DNA of 64,000 nucleotides, from NCBI GenBank assembly GCA_021846275.1, contig JAJZBZ010000003.1:372001-436000 (forward strand), in the 5' to 3' direction. The stretch comes from Acidobacteriota bacterium. GTDB taxonomy: Bacteria; Acidobacteriota; Terriglobia; Terriglobales; Acidobacteriaceae. This document shows, piece after piece, positions 17,550-27,243 of the stretch. The notes under the pieces are model-generated. The model was not told where the DNA came from. It did no database searches and was given only the letters and a program-made list of their open reading frames with translations. Both the position numbers and the translations under genes were made by a program. Numbering within the stretch: the first letter of the stretch is position 1; each line of letters opens with the position of its first letter.

Positions 17550-18608
17550 ATGAATGCGAAAAGCGCCAGTGTGGAAGAGAACGTGACAACCCTTCAGGCC
17601 GAGATCGAGCCGAAAACCCGCGAAGTCAAGCTCGCCGCTGAGCGCAAGCGCAGCCGCGGCCTGGGCGACGACAAGAGCTTCAAGCTCTTCAGCGGCACGG
17701 CCAACCGCGCCCTCGCCGAGGAGATTGCCGGTTTCGTCGGCGTCAAGGTGGGCGAAAGCAAGCTCCAGCGCTTTGCCGACGGCGAAGTTTACTTTCAGCT
17801 TCTGGAAAATGTTCGTGGTGCCGATGTCTTCCTCGTCCAGCCCACCTGTTTCCCGGTGGACCAGCATCTGCTCGAACTGCTCATCATGATCGACGCGCTC
17901 AAGCGAGCCTCCGCCGGGCGCATCACCGCCGTTGTTCCCTATTACGGCTATGCCCGCCAGGACCGCAAGGATCGTCCGCGCGTGGCCATCAGCGCCAAGC
18001 TCATCGCCGACCTGCTCACCACGGCCGGGGCCAACCGAGCGCTCTTCGTCGATCTCCACGCCGCTCAGATTCAGGGCTTCTTTAACATTCCCGTCGACCA
18101 TCTCTTCGCCAGCCCGGTGCTGGTCTCTTACTTCCGCGATCTGAACCTGCCGAACCTGACCGTGGTCTCGCCGGACGCCGGCGGCGTGGAGCGCGCGCGC
18201 TTCTTCGCCACCCGCATGGGCGCGCCACTGGCCATCGTGGACAAGCGCCGCACCGACATGAACGTGGCCGAGGCCATGAACGTCATCGGCGACGTGCGCG
18301 GGCGCACCTGCCTGGTCATTGACGACATCGTGGACACAGCCGGAACCCTCGTGAAAACCGTCGACGCGCTGCTGGCCAACGGTGCCGCCGCCGTCCACGC
18401 CTGCGCCAGCCACGCCGTGCTCTCCGGCCCCGCCATTGAGCGCATCGCCGCCTCGCGCATGGAGCAGCTTGTCGTCACCAACACCATCCCGCTGAGCGAA
18501 GCCGCGCAGCAGGTGCCAAAGATCCGGGTGCTTTCCATCGCTGGCCTGCTGGGCGCAGCCATTGAGAGCATCCACATGGAGACCAGCGTCAGTTCGCTTT
18601 TCAACTGA
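17550..18608 (+). CDS. prs: ribose-phosphate pyrophosphokinase
   Basis: Makes PRPP from ribose 5-phosphate and ATP, feeding purine, pyrimidine, histidine and tryptophan synthesis. Shows FADGEVYFQL, the ATP/metal region DLHAAQIQGFFNIPVDHL, YGYARQDRKDRPR and the PRPP loop LVIDDIVDTAGTL. The ATG at 17550 has AGGAGG ten bases upstream. It gives 352 residues, about 35 more than usual, owing to a charged N-terminal extension before SFKLFSGTANRALA; a later start is not excluded. Transcribed with rplY and pth downstream, the common prs-ctc-pth order. Confidence 0.95.
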   Translation: MNAKSASVEENVTTLQAEIEPKTREVKLAAERKRSRGLGDDKSFKLFSGTANRALAEEIAGFVGVKVGESKLQRFADGEVYFQLLENVRGADVFLVQPTCFPVDQHLLELLIMIDALKRASAGRITAVVPYYGYARQDRKDRPRVAISAKLIADLLTTAGANRALFVDLHAAQIQGFFNIPVDHLFASPVLVSYFRDLNLPNLTVVSPDAGGVERARFFATRMGAPLAIVDKRRTDMNVAEAMNVIGDVRGRTCLVIDDIVDTAGTLVKTVDALLANGAAAVHACASHAVLSGPAIERIAASRMEQLVVTNTIPLSEAAQQVPKIRVLSIAGLLGAAIESIHMETSVSSLFN

Positions 18609-18721
18609 CGCTGCTTTGTAACCAGAAACCCCGGCCCGCCAAGCGCGAGCCGCGAACAAAGGGAGCGCAATCCGCCGGTCGCCCGGCCTGAGCGTGCCCG
18701 AGAAAGAAACGAGTGAGTCGT

Positions 18722-19378
18722 ATGCCAGAGACAGTCGCAGCCCGCACACGCACGGGCAAGTTCAACAAGAATGCCGCCCGCCGCGTCCGCGCAGCAGGCA
18801 AAATCCCGGCCATCCTTTACGGCGCGGGTCATGAATCGATCGCCATCGAGGTCGATCCCAAACAGATTCTCCGCATCCTCCACTCCGAGAGCGGTCACAA
18901 CTCGATCTTTGATGTCGTGGTCGAAGGCCAGGGCGCGGTCAAGGCGATGATCGTCGATTGGCAGTACGAGCCGATCAAGGATTCGCTCCTGCATATCGAC
19001 CTCAAGCGCATCGCGCTCGACAAGCTCATGCGCGTCCGTGTTCCTGTTCGCCTGCTCGGCACCGCCATCGGCGTCAAGACCCAGGGCGGCGTCCTCGACC
19101 AGGTGCTGCGCGAGATTGAGATCGAGTGCCTGCCCACGGATATTCCGCAGCACATCGACGTGGACATCAGCGGCCTCGCGCTGCATCAGGGGTTGCGCGT
19201 CTCTGACTTGCCTCACGCGGGCAAGCTGCGCTTCCTCACCGCCGAGGACGCAACCGTCGCTCACGTCATCAGCGTGCGCGGCGAGGTTGAGCCTGTGGCC
19301 GCCGATGCGACTGCCGCAGCGGCCACGCCGGCTGAGCCGGAGGTTGCCAAGAAGGGCAAGACGGAGGCGAAGAAGTAA
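18722..19378 (+). CDS. rplY: 50S ribosomal protein L25, Ctc form
   Basis: Binds 5S rRNA. At 218 residues it is the long general-stress (Ctc/TL5) form: an N-terminal L25 domain (RVRAAGKIPAILYG, IFDVVVEGQGAVKAMIVDWQYEP) plus the C-terminal beta domain (QGGVLDQVLREIEIECLPTDIPQHI). It ends in an alanine/proline- and lysine-rich tail. The ATG at 18722 is preferred to a GTG at 18713. It sits between prs and pth, three bases before the likely pth start. Confidence 0.95.
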   Translation: MPETVAARTRTGKFNKNAARRVRAAGKIPAILYGAGHESIAIEVDPKQILRILHSESGHNSIFDVVVEGQGAVKAMIVDWQYEPIKDSLLHIDLKRIALDKLMRVRVPVRLLGTAIGVKTQGGVLDQVLREIEIECLPTDIPQHIDVDISGLALHQGLRVSDLPHAGKLRFLTAEDATVAHVISVRGEVEPVAADATAAAATPAEPEVAKKGKTEAKK

Positions 19379-19381
19379 CCG

Positions 19382-20041
19382 TTGTTCGGCGCGCGTCCAG
19401 CAACTGACCCCGACCAGCGTAGCCAGCAGGCTCCGTTTCTCGTCGTTGGGCTGGGCAACCCCGGCATGGAGTACGTCTGGACCCCGCATAACGCGGGTTT
19501 CATGGCCATCGACCGCATCGCCGCCAACCTCGGCGCAGCGGTCGGCAACCGGCGCGGCAGGGCTGCGACCGGCACCGCGAAGATCGGTGGCCGTTCCGTC
19601 CTGCTGGCCAGGCCGGAGACGTACATGAACCTGAGCGGGCTTTCGGTCAAGGCCCTGCTCGATGAGTTTTATCCCGGCGATGAGGACGCCGGGCGACAGA
19701 ATCTGGTCGTGCTCTACGACGAACTGGACCTGCCGCTCGGGTCGATCAAAATCCGGGAGCGAGGCTCGGCTGCCGGCCACAACGGCGCCCGCAGCATCAC
19801 AGCCTCGCTGGGTACGGAAAACTGGCTGCGCATACGCATCGGCGTCGGGCAAACCCTTCCCGCCGAGGCCATCGCAGCCGGGGCAAAGCGGCCGGGCGGC
19901 AGTGGTTACCTGCTCTCGCCCATGCGCAGGGCCGATCTCGCGCTCCTTGATGAGGCGCTCGATCACGCAGCGCAGGCCGTGCGGCAGATCGTCACCGACG
20001 GCGCTGCCGCCGCCATGAATGAATGGAATCGCAGGGATTGA
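19382..20041 (+). CDS. pth: peptidyl-tRNA hydrolase
   Basis: Releases tRNA from stalled peptidyl-tRNA. The catalytic and binding residues are in VVGLGNPG, TPHNAGF (active histidine), YDELDLPLG and GHNGARSI. No ATG precedes the essential GLGNPG motif, so the start is taken as TTG at 19382, three bases after the rplY stop with GGAGG about 12 bases upstream. This gives 219 residues. A small acidic insertion (YPGDEDAGRQN) lies before the catalytic aspartate. Confidence 0.93.
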   Translation: MFGARPATDPDQRSQQAPFLVVGLGNPGMEYVWTPHNAGFMAIDRIAANLGAAVGNRRGRAATGTAKIGGRSVLLARPETYMNLSGLSVKALLDEFYPGDEDAGRQNLVVLYDELDLPLGSIKIRERGSAAGHNGARSITASLGTENWLRIRIGVGQTLPAEAIAAGAKRPGGSGYLLSPMRRADLALLDEALDHAAQAVRQIVTDGAAAAMNEWNRRD

Positions 20042-20197
20042 ACCTCGCCCTGCAAAACAACGGGCACCCGGCGGCGCGAACCCGCCCGCAATCGCCCACG
20101 GCAGTTTAACCCAGCGCCGCAGCGGCACCGGACGATTCCGGCGCTCCGCTCAACGGCCACAGCCCGGCTCACCGAGCCGCGCAGAAAAGAGCAGAAG

Positions 20198-20581
20198 ATG
20201 AATCGGCAATACGAAGTCATGTTTATCATCCGGCCCGATGTCGAAGAGGAAGAGATCGAGAAGCTGATCTCCGGCTTCGAATCGACCGTCACCACCGGCG
20301 GCGGCACCGTCAAGTCGGTCGAGCGCATGGGCCGTCGTCGCCTGGCCTACACCGTTCGCAAGTGCAACGACGGCGTGTACATCCTTCTCACCGTTGCCGC
20401 CGACGGCAAAGTCGTGGCTGAGCTGGAGCGCCGTCTGCGCGTTTCTGAGCCAGTCATCAAGTTCATCACCGTCCGCACCGATGAGGAAGACAAGCGCGTC
20501 GCCAAGGTCAAGGCCGCTCGCGGCGAACGCCGCAAGCCCGCCGCTGAGGAAGCCCCGGCCGCCGAGCCTGTCAGCGCCTGA
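20198..20581 (+). CDS. rpsF: 30S ribosomal protein S6
   Basis: A 127-residue S6 with the typical start [20 protein letters not shown] and [13 protein letters not shown], plus an Ala/Glu-rich tail that is often variable. S6 partners S18 in the central domain of the 30S subunit, and the two genes are neighbours here. The single-strand binding protein gene often found between rpsF and rpsR is absent. The 156 bases upstream, after pth, contain no gene. Confidence 0.96.
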   Translation: MNRQYEVMFIIRPDVEEEEIEKLISGFESTVTTGGGTVKSVERMGRRRLAYTVRKCNDGVYILLTVAADGKVVAELERRLRVSEPVIKFITVRTDEEDKRVAKVKAARGERRKPAAEEAPAAEPVSA

Positions 20582-20693
20582 GAGCCTCCAACGCCGAAGC
20601 GGATCAAACCGAGCTGACCGGGACAAAGTCCAGGCCAGCCGCCAATCGAACAAGCATCTTCGCCTGTGCGCGAAAGAAGAAAAGAGAGTCACC

Positions 20694-21032
20694 ATGTCAG
20701 AGGAAATTCAAAGCAAGGCAACGGAAAGCGCCGCTCCGGCGGCAGCTTCGGCCGGCCCGTCGGCTGGCCCGCGCGGCCCGCGCCCGGCAGGCGGCGGTCC
20801 CGGCGGACGCGGCAAGTTCTTCCGCCGCAAGAAAGTCTGCAAGTTCTGCACCGAGAAGATCGATTCGGTGCCCTACCGCGACGTTCGTCTCCTGCAGGGC
20901 TTCATCGCCGAGCGCGGCAAGATCGTTCCGCGCCGTCTCACCGGAGTCTGCACCACGCATCAGCGTCGTCTCACACGGGCCATCAAGCAGGCGCGAAACA
21001 TCGCTCTGCTGCCGTTCGCTTCCGGCTTTTAA
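20694..21032 (+). CDS. rpsR: 30S ribosomal protein S18
   Basis: A 112-residue S18. The first 40 residues are an unusual Ala/Gly/Pro-rich leader; the S18 core begins at [16 protein letters not shown], where CKFC could bind zinc, and continues with [26 protein letters not shown] and the basic [19 protein letters not shown]. The ATG at 20694 is the only start that fits. It lies between rpsF and rplI, the classical S6-S18-L9 cluster. Confidence 0.96.
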   Translation: MSEEIQSKATESAAPAAASAGPSAGPRGPRPAGGGPGGRGKFFRRKKVCKFCTEKIDSVPYRDVRLLQGFIAERGKIVPRRLTGVCTTHQRRLTRAIKQARNIALLPFASGF

Positions 21033-21297
21033 GCGGATCGGATGAGCCTCTGTCTGGGCTTTTCCAGCCCAGCCGGAAGCAGTCTCCCGCACGGTCGTAA
21101 CGGCTTTTCCGCCTTCGGTTTGCGCATTCGGTTCGGCCGGGAGAAAATTCCTCGCCCAGCCTCTTGCACAACCGTCATGCGGGAGGAATACAATCACACG
21201 CGGCGCAACCTTTCCCCGCCGTCCGGTGTCCAATTCACCAGGACGAAAATCAAGCGGCGGCGAGACTCAGCGTCGTAGGAACACTGGAGAGTTTCCC

Positions 21298-21780
21298 ATG
21301 GAAGTCATTCTGAAAGAAGACGTAGCCAACCTCGGTCACCGCGGCGATGTCGTCAGGGTTGCCGACGGCTACGGTCGCAACTACCTGCTGCCGCGCAAGC
21401 TTGCGCTGCAGGCCACCGCATCCAACAAGTCCGTCATCGAGCAGATGAAGGCCGCGGCCGCGCGCCGCGCCGCCACGGAAAAGGCGCAGGCCGAATCCCT
21501 CGCCGCTCAGCTCGCCACCCTCAGCCTGGTCTTCACCCGCAAGTCCGGCGACAGCGGCCATCTCTTCGGCTCCGTCACCGCTGCTGACATTGCCCACGAA
21601 CTGGCCGCGAAGGGCTTCGAGGTCGATCGCCGCAAGATTCAGCTCGTTGAGCCGCTGAAATCCACCGGCGACTTCACCGTCCCGGCCCGTCTCTACCGCG
21701 ATGTCGTCGCCCGGCTTGCCGTGCGCGTGCTGGCCGAGGCGGTCGAGGCACCGGCGGACGCCGAGCCTGCTATCGCCTGA
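21298..21780 (+). CDS. rplI: 50S ribosomal protein L9
   Basis: A 160-residue L9, with the conserved N-domain MEVILKEDVANLGHRGDVV and VADGYGRNYLLPRKLA, a long connecting helix rich in Ala, Lys and Arg, and the C-domain (LFGSVTAADIAHELAAKGFEVDRRKI). The ATG at 21298 is fixed by homology. Last gene of the rpsF-rpsR-rplI cluster; 265 bases separate it from rpsR. The region contains no other gene. Confidence 0.96.
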   Translation: MEVILKEDVANLGHRGDVVRVADGYGRNYLLPRKLALQATASNKSVIEQMKAAAARRAATEKAQAESLAAQLATLSLVFTRKSGDSGHLFGSVTAADIAHELAAKGFEVDRRKIQLVEPLKSTGDFTVPARLYRDVVARLAVRVLAEAVEAPADAEPAIA

Positions 21781-21904
21781 GCCTGTTCGGCTGAGCCTGC
21801 CTCAGCCTGATCCAGCTTCCGCATCCTCCGTCTTCTTTGCCGCGCGGTCCATCGCGCGGCGAAGAAGCATTTCCGCCAATTCCCGGCCCACGTATACTCA
21901 AGGC

Positions 21905-23080
21905 ATGCGCCTGCTGCATGTGATTCGCACTCTGGACCCCGATGCCGGCGGTCCCAGCGAATCCGCGCGCATCTTTGCGCTCGCCCATCAGCGCCTGGGC
22001 AACCAGGTTGAAATCGCCACCACGGACCCGCCCGATGCCGGTCCTGAGCGCGACGCCTTCCAGCACCGGCTCAGTTGTCCGGTCCATCCCTGCGGACCAG
22101 GAAAATCCGGCTACGCCTACACCCCCGCGCTCGAAGACTGGCTGCGCCAGAACCGCTCCCGCTTCGACGGCGTCATCGTCAATGGCGTCTGGCAGTTCCA
22201 CACCCTGGCCGCACGCCGCGTCTTCGCCGGACACGTCCCCTACGCCGTCTTCAGCCACGGCATGCTGGACCCGTACTTTCAGCGCCGTTTCCCGCTCAAG
22301 CATCTGAAAAAGCTCGCCTACTGGACCCTGGCCGAAGCCTGGAACCTCAACCGCGCCCACGCCGTCTGCGTCACCAGCGCGGAAGAGTACCGCACCGTCG
22401 CCCAGGGCTTTCCGTTCCGCCATTTTCGCCGCCTGCTCGTCCCCTATGGCTCCGCCGGACCCGACGGCGACCCGGATGCGAACCGCGCCGCGTTCCTCGC
22501 CGCATTCCCTCATCTGGCTGGCAAGCCGCTCCTGCTCTACCTCGGCCGCATCCACCCCAAAAAAAGCTGCGACCTCCTCATCGAAGCCTTCGCACGCGCC
22601 GCCCATCCTGACCTCGAACTCGTCATGGCCGGCCCCGACGAGACCGACTGGAAGGCCAGGTTGCACGTCCGCGCCGAGGCTCTCGGCATTGCCAATCGCG
22701 TCACCTGGACCGGCATGCTGCGCGGCGCGGAAAAATGGGGCGCATTCCTCAGCGCCAGCGCCTTCATTCTGCCCTCGCATCAGGAAAACTTCGGCATCGC
22801 CGTCGCCGACGCGCTCGCCTGCGGCCTCATCCCGCTCATCAGCGACAAGGTCAACATCGCCCCGGAGGTCGCAGCAGACCGTGCCGGGCTGGTCGAGCCG
22901 GACACCGTCGAAGGCACCGCGCGCCTCATCGAGCGCTTCCAGTCCATGACCACACCGGAGCGCGAGGCCATGCAAACCGCCGCGCTCGACTGCTATCGCC
23001 GCCGCTACTCGCTCCACGATGCGCCCCTGGTCATCTACCGCGCGCTCGGCCTCGTGCCCGATTCCGCACCGCTTCGGTAA
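21905..23080 (+). CDS. glycosyltransferase family 4 protein
   Basis: A 391-residue GT-B glycosyltransferase that should transfer a sugar from a nucleotide donor to a cell-surface glycan or lipid. The N-terminal domain begins MRLLHVIRTLDPDAGGPSES; the C-terminal donor-binding domain has LLYLGRIHPKKSCDLLIEAF and the GT4 EX7E region ILPSHQENFGIAVADALACG. The ATG at 21905 is chosen because the fold starts there. It is convergent with the S53 protease gene, only 13 bases apart. No polysaccharide operon is next to it, so substrate and acceptor are unknown. Confidence 0.88.
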   Translation: MRLLHVIRTLDPDAGGPSESARIFALAHQRLGNQVEIATTDPPDAGPERDAFQHRLSCPVHPCGPGKSGYAYTPALEDWLRQNRSRFDGVIVNGVWQFHTLAARRVFAGHVPYAVFSHGMLDPYFQRRFPLKHLKKLAYWTLAEAWNLNRAHAVCVTSAEEYRTVAQGFPFRHFRRLLVPYGSAGPDGDPDANRAAFLAAFPHLAGKPLLLYLGRIHPKKSCDLLIEAFARAAHPDLELVMAGPDETDWKARLHVRAEALGIANRVTWTGMLRGAEKWGAFLSASAFILPSHQENFGIAVADALACGLIPLISDKVNIAPEVAADRAGLVEPDTVEGTARLIERFQSMTTPEREAMQTAALDCYRRRYSLHDAPLVIYRALGLVPDSAPLR

Positions 23081-23093
23081 ATTCGCAGCCCAC

Positions 23094-26000
23094 TCAGTAA
23101 ATCCGATACCCCAGCGTCGTCTGCGCCGTCAGCCCATCGCCCGTCGCCGTAATCCCCAGCGTCCCCGTCGCCGCGCGCGCCGCACCCTCCACCGCCAGCC
23201 GCAGCGTCACCGTCCCGCCCGTCGTCGCCGCCGTGCTCCATGTCGCGGTCACGCCAGTCGGCAGATGCTCCACGGTCAAATGCACCGGCGCGCTCAGCGC
23301 AGCGCTCGCCGTCACCGTCACCGGAATCGCCGCCGTCCCGCCCGGCAGCAGCAGCACGCTTGCCGCAGCAGCCGCAACTGTCAGCGTCGCCTGCGGATGC
23401 ACCTCCACCTCGACCGGCTCCACGCCGTCGTAAACGATCCCGCTCGCCACATCCGTCACCTCGGCCAGCGCCACGGCGCGTGTCACGCCCTCCGTCGCCG
23501 TCGTCGCGGCCGTCACCGTCCCCTGCGCCGTCAGCACTCCATTCGCCTCGCTCCACGCGCCCCACGCCGCCGTCACTCCGGCGGGCAATCCCTCCATGCG
23601 CATCGCGACATCGGAGAGATTTGCCGCCAGCGCCAGCGGCCCCACGATCCTCACCGTCGCCGTCACCGGCGTTGAGCTGCCGGGCACGAGGCTCACCGGC
23701 GAAACAGCCAGCTCAATCGCCGTCGGCAGCGCCACCGTCAGGCTCACAGACCCATACGCCGTCTGCCCGTCGCCAAAGGCCGTGAGCGTCAGGTTGCCCA
23801 CCCCCTCCGCGGCCGTCGCCGTCGCCTCCAGCGTCAGCGTCAGATGCACCGTATCCGGCCCCGCTGCCTCAAACTTCACCGCGCTCCACGTCGCCGTCAC
23901 CCCGGTCGGCAGCCCGGAGACACCGACGCGTGCCAGCCCGGAAAACCCGCTCGCCGCCGTCACCGTCACCGGCAGCGTCAGCTCTCCGCCGGCAATCAGC
24001 CGCGCCGACCCCGTCCCGGCCACAATCCCCAGCTCGCTCTGCGCCACGAGCACCGTCACCGCAATCGCCGTCGTCGCCGTCACCTCGTCACCGGCCGCCG
24101 TCACGGTCACGCGCACCGCGGTCACCGGCGTGGCATTGGCCGCCGCCACCAGCGTCAGCGTCGCCGCGCCCGGCGGTGTCAGTGTCGTCCGGGTCCACAC
24201 CGCCGTCACTCCCTCGGGCAGCCCGCTCACCGCGAGCGCCGCCGAGCCGGAAAACGTCCCGCCGCCCGTGACCGTGATCGCCGTTCCCGCGCTTGCTCCC
24301 TGCGTCAGCACCAGCGTCGCCGTCCCAGCCGCCACCGTCAGCGATGGAGCCGGCTCGACCGTCAGCGCCAGCTTCACCATCTGCGTCGTCGAGCCGCTCG
24401 TGCCCGTCACCGCAATCGTCCCGCCGCCCACCGGAGCATTCCCCGCCGCGGCCACCGTCACCGTCGCGCTCTGGCCCGGCGTAATCGCCGCCGGCTGAAA
24501 CGTCACCGTCACCCCCGCCGGAGCCGTCGCCGAAAGCGTAATCGCCCCTGTGCTTCCCGTCACGCTCGTCGCCGCCAGCGTCAGGCTGGTCTGGCTCCCG
24601 TCAATGACCGTCACCGCCGTCTCCGAGGGTGTCAGTTCAAAACTCTCCGCCAATCCTTCGGGATTGAAGGCCCAGTCCTTCACCAGCACCGCCGCATCCA
24701 CCGACCCCAACCCCGTCGCCAGGTTGTATCCACCGTTTGCCGAATACCCATTCACCCCCGGCACAGTGTTGTTTCCCGTCCGCGTCGAGTGGAACGGCGA
24801 GGCATTCACCAGCGCGTACAGCTCCGGATTGGCGGACCCCTGGGCTGAACCGGCCCCGGTGCCGCTTTGCGTCTGATTCACCATCGCCAGCAATCCCGCC
24901 CACGCCGGAGCCGACAGCGACGTGCCCGAAAACACAAACCACGACCCGCCCACGCAGCCGAGATACCCATCATGCTGCGCCGTCGAAACCGAGACATCCG
25001 GCACCGTACGCATCCCGTTGCCAGCGCCACCCACCACCGCCGCCTGCCACGGCGGCTGCGCATACACTGTGCTTACTCCGCCGCCGGACGACCATAACCC
25101 CGACCCGCCATTCGCTCCGCTCTCGTTCCACACCACCTCCGGGATATAGCTGAGCGCCGACTCGCTCCCCGCTCCGTTATACGGATTCCAATACGTGTAA
25201 TCCCCCTCGTCAAACTCCGTTCCGCCCACGCACGTCGACCACTCCGGCGAACACATCCCGCTCACCGCCCTTCCGCTGCCCGACGGATCGCTGCCCGCAT
25301 TGCACCCCGCCGCGCCAGCGTCGCCCGCCGCTGCAAACACCGAAATTCCCTCGCTCGCCGCCTGCGTCCACAGGTCGTCATAAAACGCCAGCTCCGTCGC
25401 CCCCATCGACTGCTCGCAGTTAGCATAGCTCAGGCTCAGAGCCGACGCCAGACGCGCATTCACCGCATACGCCGCCGCCAGGTCCACCCCGTCCGTCGTC
25501 GCCGTCGATCCCGCCTCCACATAGCTGATCTGCGCCTGCGGAGCCACCGCGCCCGCCCACTCAATATCGAGCGTCGCCTCGGTCTGGTCCCCGCTCACCA
25601 GCCCCGGATCCGGCCCGTCCGTTGTCACCTCCACCGTCGGCCCGCCCAGGAGCGCGCTGAAGCTGCGAAACTCCGCAATGTCGGCCAGCGATATATCGCT
25701 GCGCCCGATCACCGCAATCGACTCACCCGCCCCGTTGATCCCCTCCGCGTACAGCGGATTCGCGTCATAGATCGTCGCAAAATCCGCCGGAAACAAATAG
25801 TGCGTCGTCCCCTGCGTAAAGAGCGGTCGCAGCCTCGGCGGAGTTCCGCCGCCTGACCCGGTGCCAGGCCCAGCACCTGTTCCCGATCCGGCACCACTCC
25901 CCGCCTGTGATCCCTCGCCCGGCAGCGTGATCGGCACCTGCCGCGCAATCTGCGACTGGCTCATCGGCTGGCTCAGCGACAGCACCCCGCGCACCACCCC

Positions 26001-26588
26001 GGCCAGCGCAGCGGGAATCTGCGGATCGTCGCCGTTGCCCACGCGCACCGCCCCGTCCACGGCATACCGCCGCAGCGCCACATGAAACGCATCCTCCACC
26101 GCGCCTTCGGTCCCGGAAAAAACAATCAGCCGCCGACCCGCGCTCACCGGCTCCACGCTGAACCCGTGACTCCGCAGCCAGCCCGTCACCTGCGCCAGCT
26201 CGCCGTCGGTCGCCCCAAACCGCCGCCCGAACTCCGCAGGGGTCAGCCAGCGATGAAACTCCGCCGACCCCGGCTCATGCTGCCGCTGGACAAACCGCCG
26301 CAGCTCCTGCTCGCGTCCCGCGTCCGCCTTCAATACCAGCACCATCCGCCGCAGCTCCACCTCGGGAGCCACGATTCCCACCACGCGCCCCGGCTCGGCC
26401 CAGCGCGGAGTATTCCCAAACAGCGTCACCACCTGCCGCTCGTCGACCGGCGCTGGCACCTGCTCTGAAATCCCCGCCGTCATCCCGCGCTGCCCGGCCG
26501 CCGCAGCCAACGCCTGTCCCCGCGCCACGCTGCCAACCGCTCCCATCAGCGAAAACAGTGCCGCCAGCGTTCCCAGCGCCAGCTTCAT
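23094..26588 (-). CDS. secreted sedolisin-type (S53) serine protease with Ig-like repeats
   Basis: A 1164-residue exported protein. A signal peptide (MKLALGTLAALFSLMGAVGS) is followed by a pro-kumamolisin activation domain (VQRQHEPGSAEFHRWLTPAEFGRRFG), then the S53 catalytic domain. Its Glu/Asp pair lies in QTEATLDIEW (about 25.57 kb), the oxyanion aspartate in FAAAGDAGA (about 25.32 kb) and the nucleophile in SGTSLSAP (about 24.92 kb). A Gly/Ser-rich linker separates pro and catalytic parts. The C-terminal third is at least five beta-sandwich repeats, each marked by a variant of LPxGVTATWS, probably for surface or substrate binding. S53 enzymes are usually acid-active. ATG 26588 fits the signal peptide. 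Confidence 0.9.
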   Translation of the reverse strand: MKLALGTLAALFSLMGAVGSVARGQALAAAAGQRGMTAGISEQVPAPVDERQVVTLFGNTPRWAEPGRVVGIVAPEVELRRMVLVLKADAGREQELRRFVQRQHEPGSAEFHRWLTPAEFGRRFGATDGELAQVTGWLRSHGFSVEPVSAGRRLIVFSGTEGAVEDAFHVALRRYAVDGAVRVGNGDDPQIPAALAGVVRGVLSLSQPMSQSQIARQVPITLPGEGSQAGSGAGSGTGAGPGTGSGGGTPPRLRPLFTQGTTHYLFPADFATIYDANPLYAEGINGAGESIAVIGRSDISLADIAEFRSFSALLGGPTVEVTTDGPDPGLVSGDQTEATLDIEWAGAVAPQAQISYVEAGSTATTDGVDLAAAYAVNARLASALSLSYANCEQSMGATELAFYDDLWTQAASEGISVFAAAGDAGAAGCNAGSDPSGSGRAVSGMCSPEWSTCVGGTEFDEGDYTYWNPYNGAGSESALSYIPEVVWNESGANGGSGLWSSGGGVSTVYAQPPWQAAVVGGAGNGMRTVPDVSVSTAQHDGYLGCVGGSWFVFSGTSLSAPAWAGLLAMVNQTQSGTGAGSAQGSANPELYALVNASPFHSTRTGNNTVPGVNGYSANGGYNLATGLGSVDAAVLVKDWAFNPEGLAESFELTPSETAVTVIDGSQTSLTLAATSVTGSTGAITLSATAPAGVTVTFQPAAITPGQSATVTVAAAGNAPVGGGTIAVTGTSGSTTQMVKLALTVEPAPSLTVAAGTATLVLTQGASAGTAITVTGGGTFSGSAALAVSGLPEGVTAVWTRTTLTPPGAATLTLVAAANATPVTAVRVTVTAAGDEVTATTAIAVTVLVAQSELGIVAGTGSARLIAGGELTLPVTVTAASGFSGLARVGVSGLPTGVTATWSAVKFEAAGPDTVHLTLTLEATATAAEGVGNLTLTAFGDGQTAYGSVSLTVALPTAIELAVSPVSLVPGSSTPVTATVRIVGPLALAANLSDVAMRMEGLPAGVTAAWGAWSEANGVLTAQGTVTAATTATEGVTRAVALAEVTDVASGIVYDGVEPVEVEVHPQATLTVAAAAASVLLLPGGTAAIPVTVTASAALSAPVHLTVEHLPTGVTATWSTAATTGGTVTLRLAVEGAARAATGTLGITATGDGLTAQTTLGYRIY

Positions 26589-27080
26589 CTCTGTCACGCC
26601 GCTCTCACGCTGCCTGGTTCTGATGCAACCATCCATCCGGGCCAAACCCCTCAGTCTCCATCCTGAGCGGTTTCACCCACCGCGCGACGCACCTCCGCAA
26701 CTCAGTTTTCTCACCCGGTTGCGAAACGAAACTCCGCCCCGCCCCAGTGCAGAATTGGAATTTCCCAATCTTCCACGTCCGCAACCGCCAAACGGCCCAC
26801 TCCTCGCGAGGCCCTTGTCCTGGCCGCTGTCCTTGCTTTTTTTGTTGTCTTTCCAGTCGGGAATAGGCTCCCTTCAACGGTGCGCGCTCTCTCAACTCGG
26901 TTCGCATGCCGGACAGGTTGATCTTTCAGCAGGACAAGGTTCAAACGGGCTGCAAGAGCGGAACCTGGGATTCGCCGAATGGTGAGGTGGTGGGTTTGGT
27001 GGCGGATGGATTGGTGGGCGCGTGAGGGGCAAATGGCGCTCGCATAGAATGAGTGGAAAGAGCATGGGGAGGGTTGGACG
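26589..27080. other. intergenic region with base-skew switch
   Basis: 492 bases without a convincing gene. The plus strand is C-rich up to about 26,930 and turns G-rich after that, marking the left edge of the inverted segment. It contains a dispersed repeat (about 26,826-26,875), the left inverted repeat from 26,993, and the likely yqeY promoter region (TAGAAT at about 27,044). Confidence 0.6.
26826..26875 (+). repeat. dispersed intergenic repeat, copy 1
   Basis: Resembles the copy near 53.3 kb: both read TGT(T)CTTGCTT, a T-rich stretch, GTTGTC, then TTCC...GGGAAT. In this copy the central palindrome is degenerate. It lies about 65 bases outside the left edge of the reversed-skew segment. 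Confidence 0.45.
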
Positions 27081-27243
27081 GTGACGATTGAGGAAGCGGT
27101 GAAGCAGGCGACGATTGTGGCGATGAAGGCGCGGGATGCGGAGCGGACGACGACGCTGCGGATGGTGACGGCGGCGCTGAAGAACCGGGCGATTGAGAAA
27201 CGGGCCAAAAGCGCCGAGCCGGTGACGGAAGCTGAGGCGCAGC
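26993..27243 (+). repeat. left copy of a 250-bp inverted repeat
   Basis: Covers about 88 bases upstream of yqeY and its first 54 codons. It matches the complement of 38,257-38,499. In the coding part I count 14 mismatches in 163 bases; 27,064-27,138 is identical over 75 bases. The upstream part is more diverged, with small gaps. Confidence 0.85.

Noticed and set aside
20582-20693. An ssb gene between rpsF and rpsR
   Set aside because: The gap is only 112 bases and contains no such frame.
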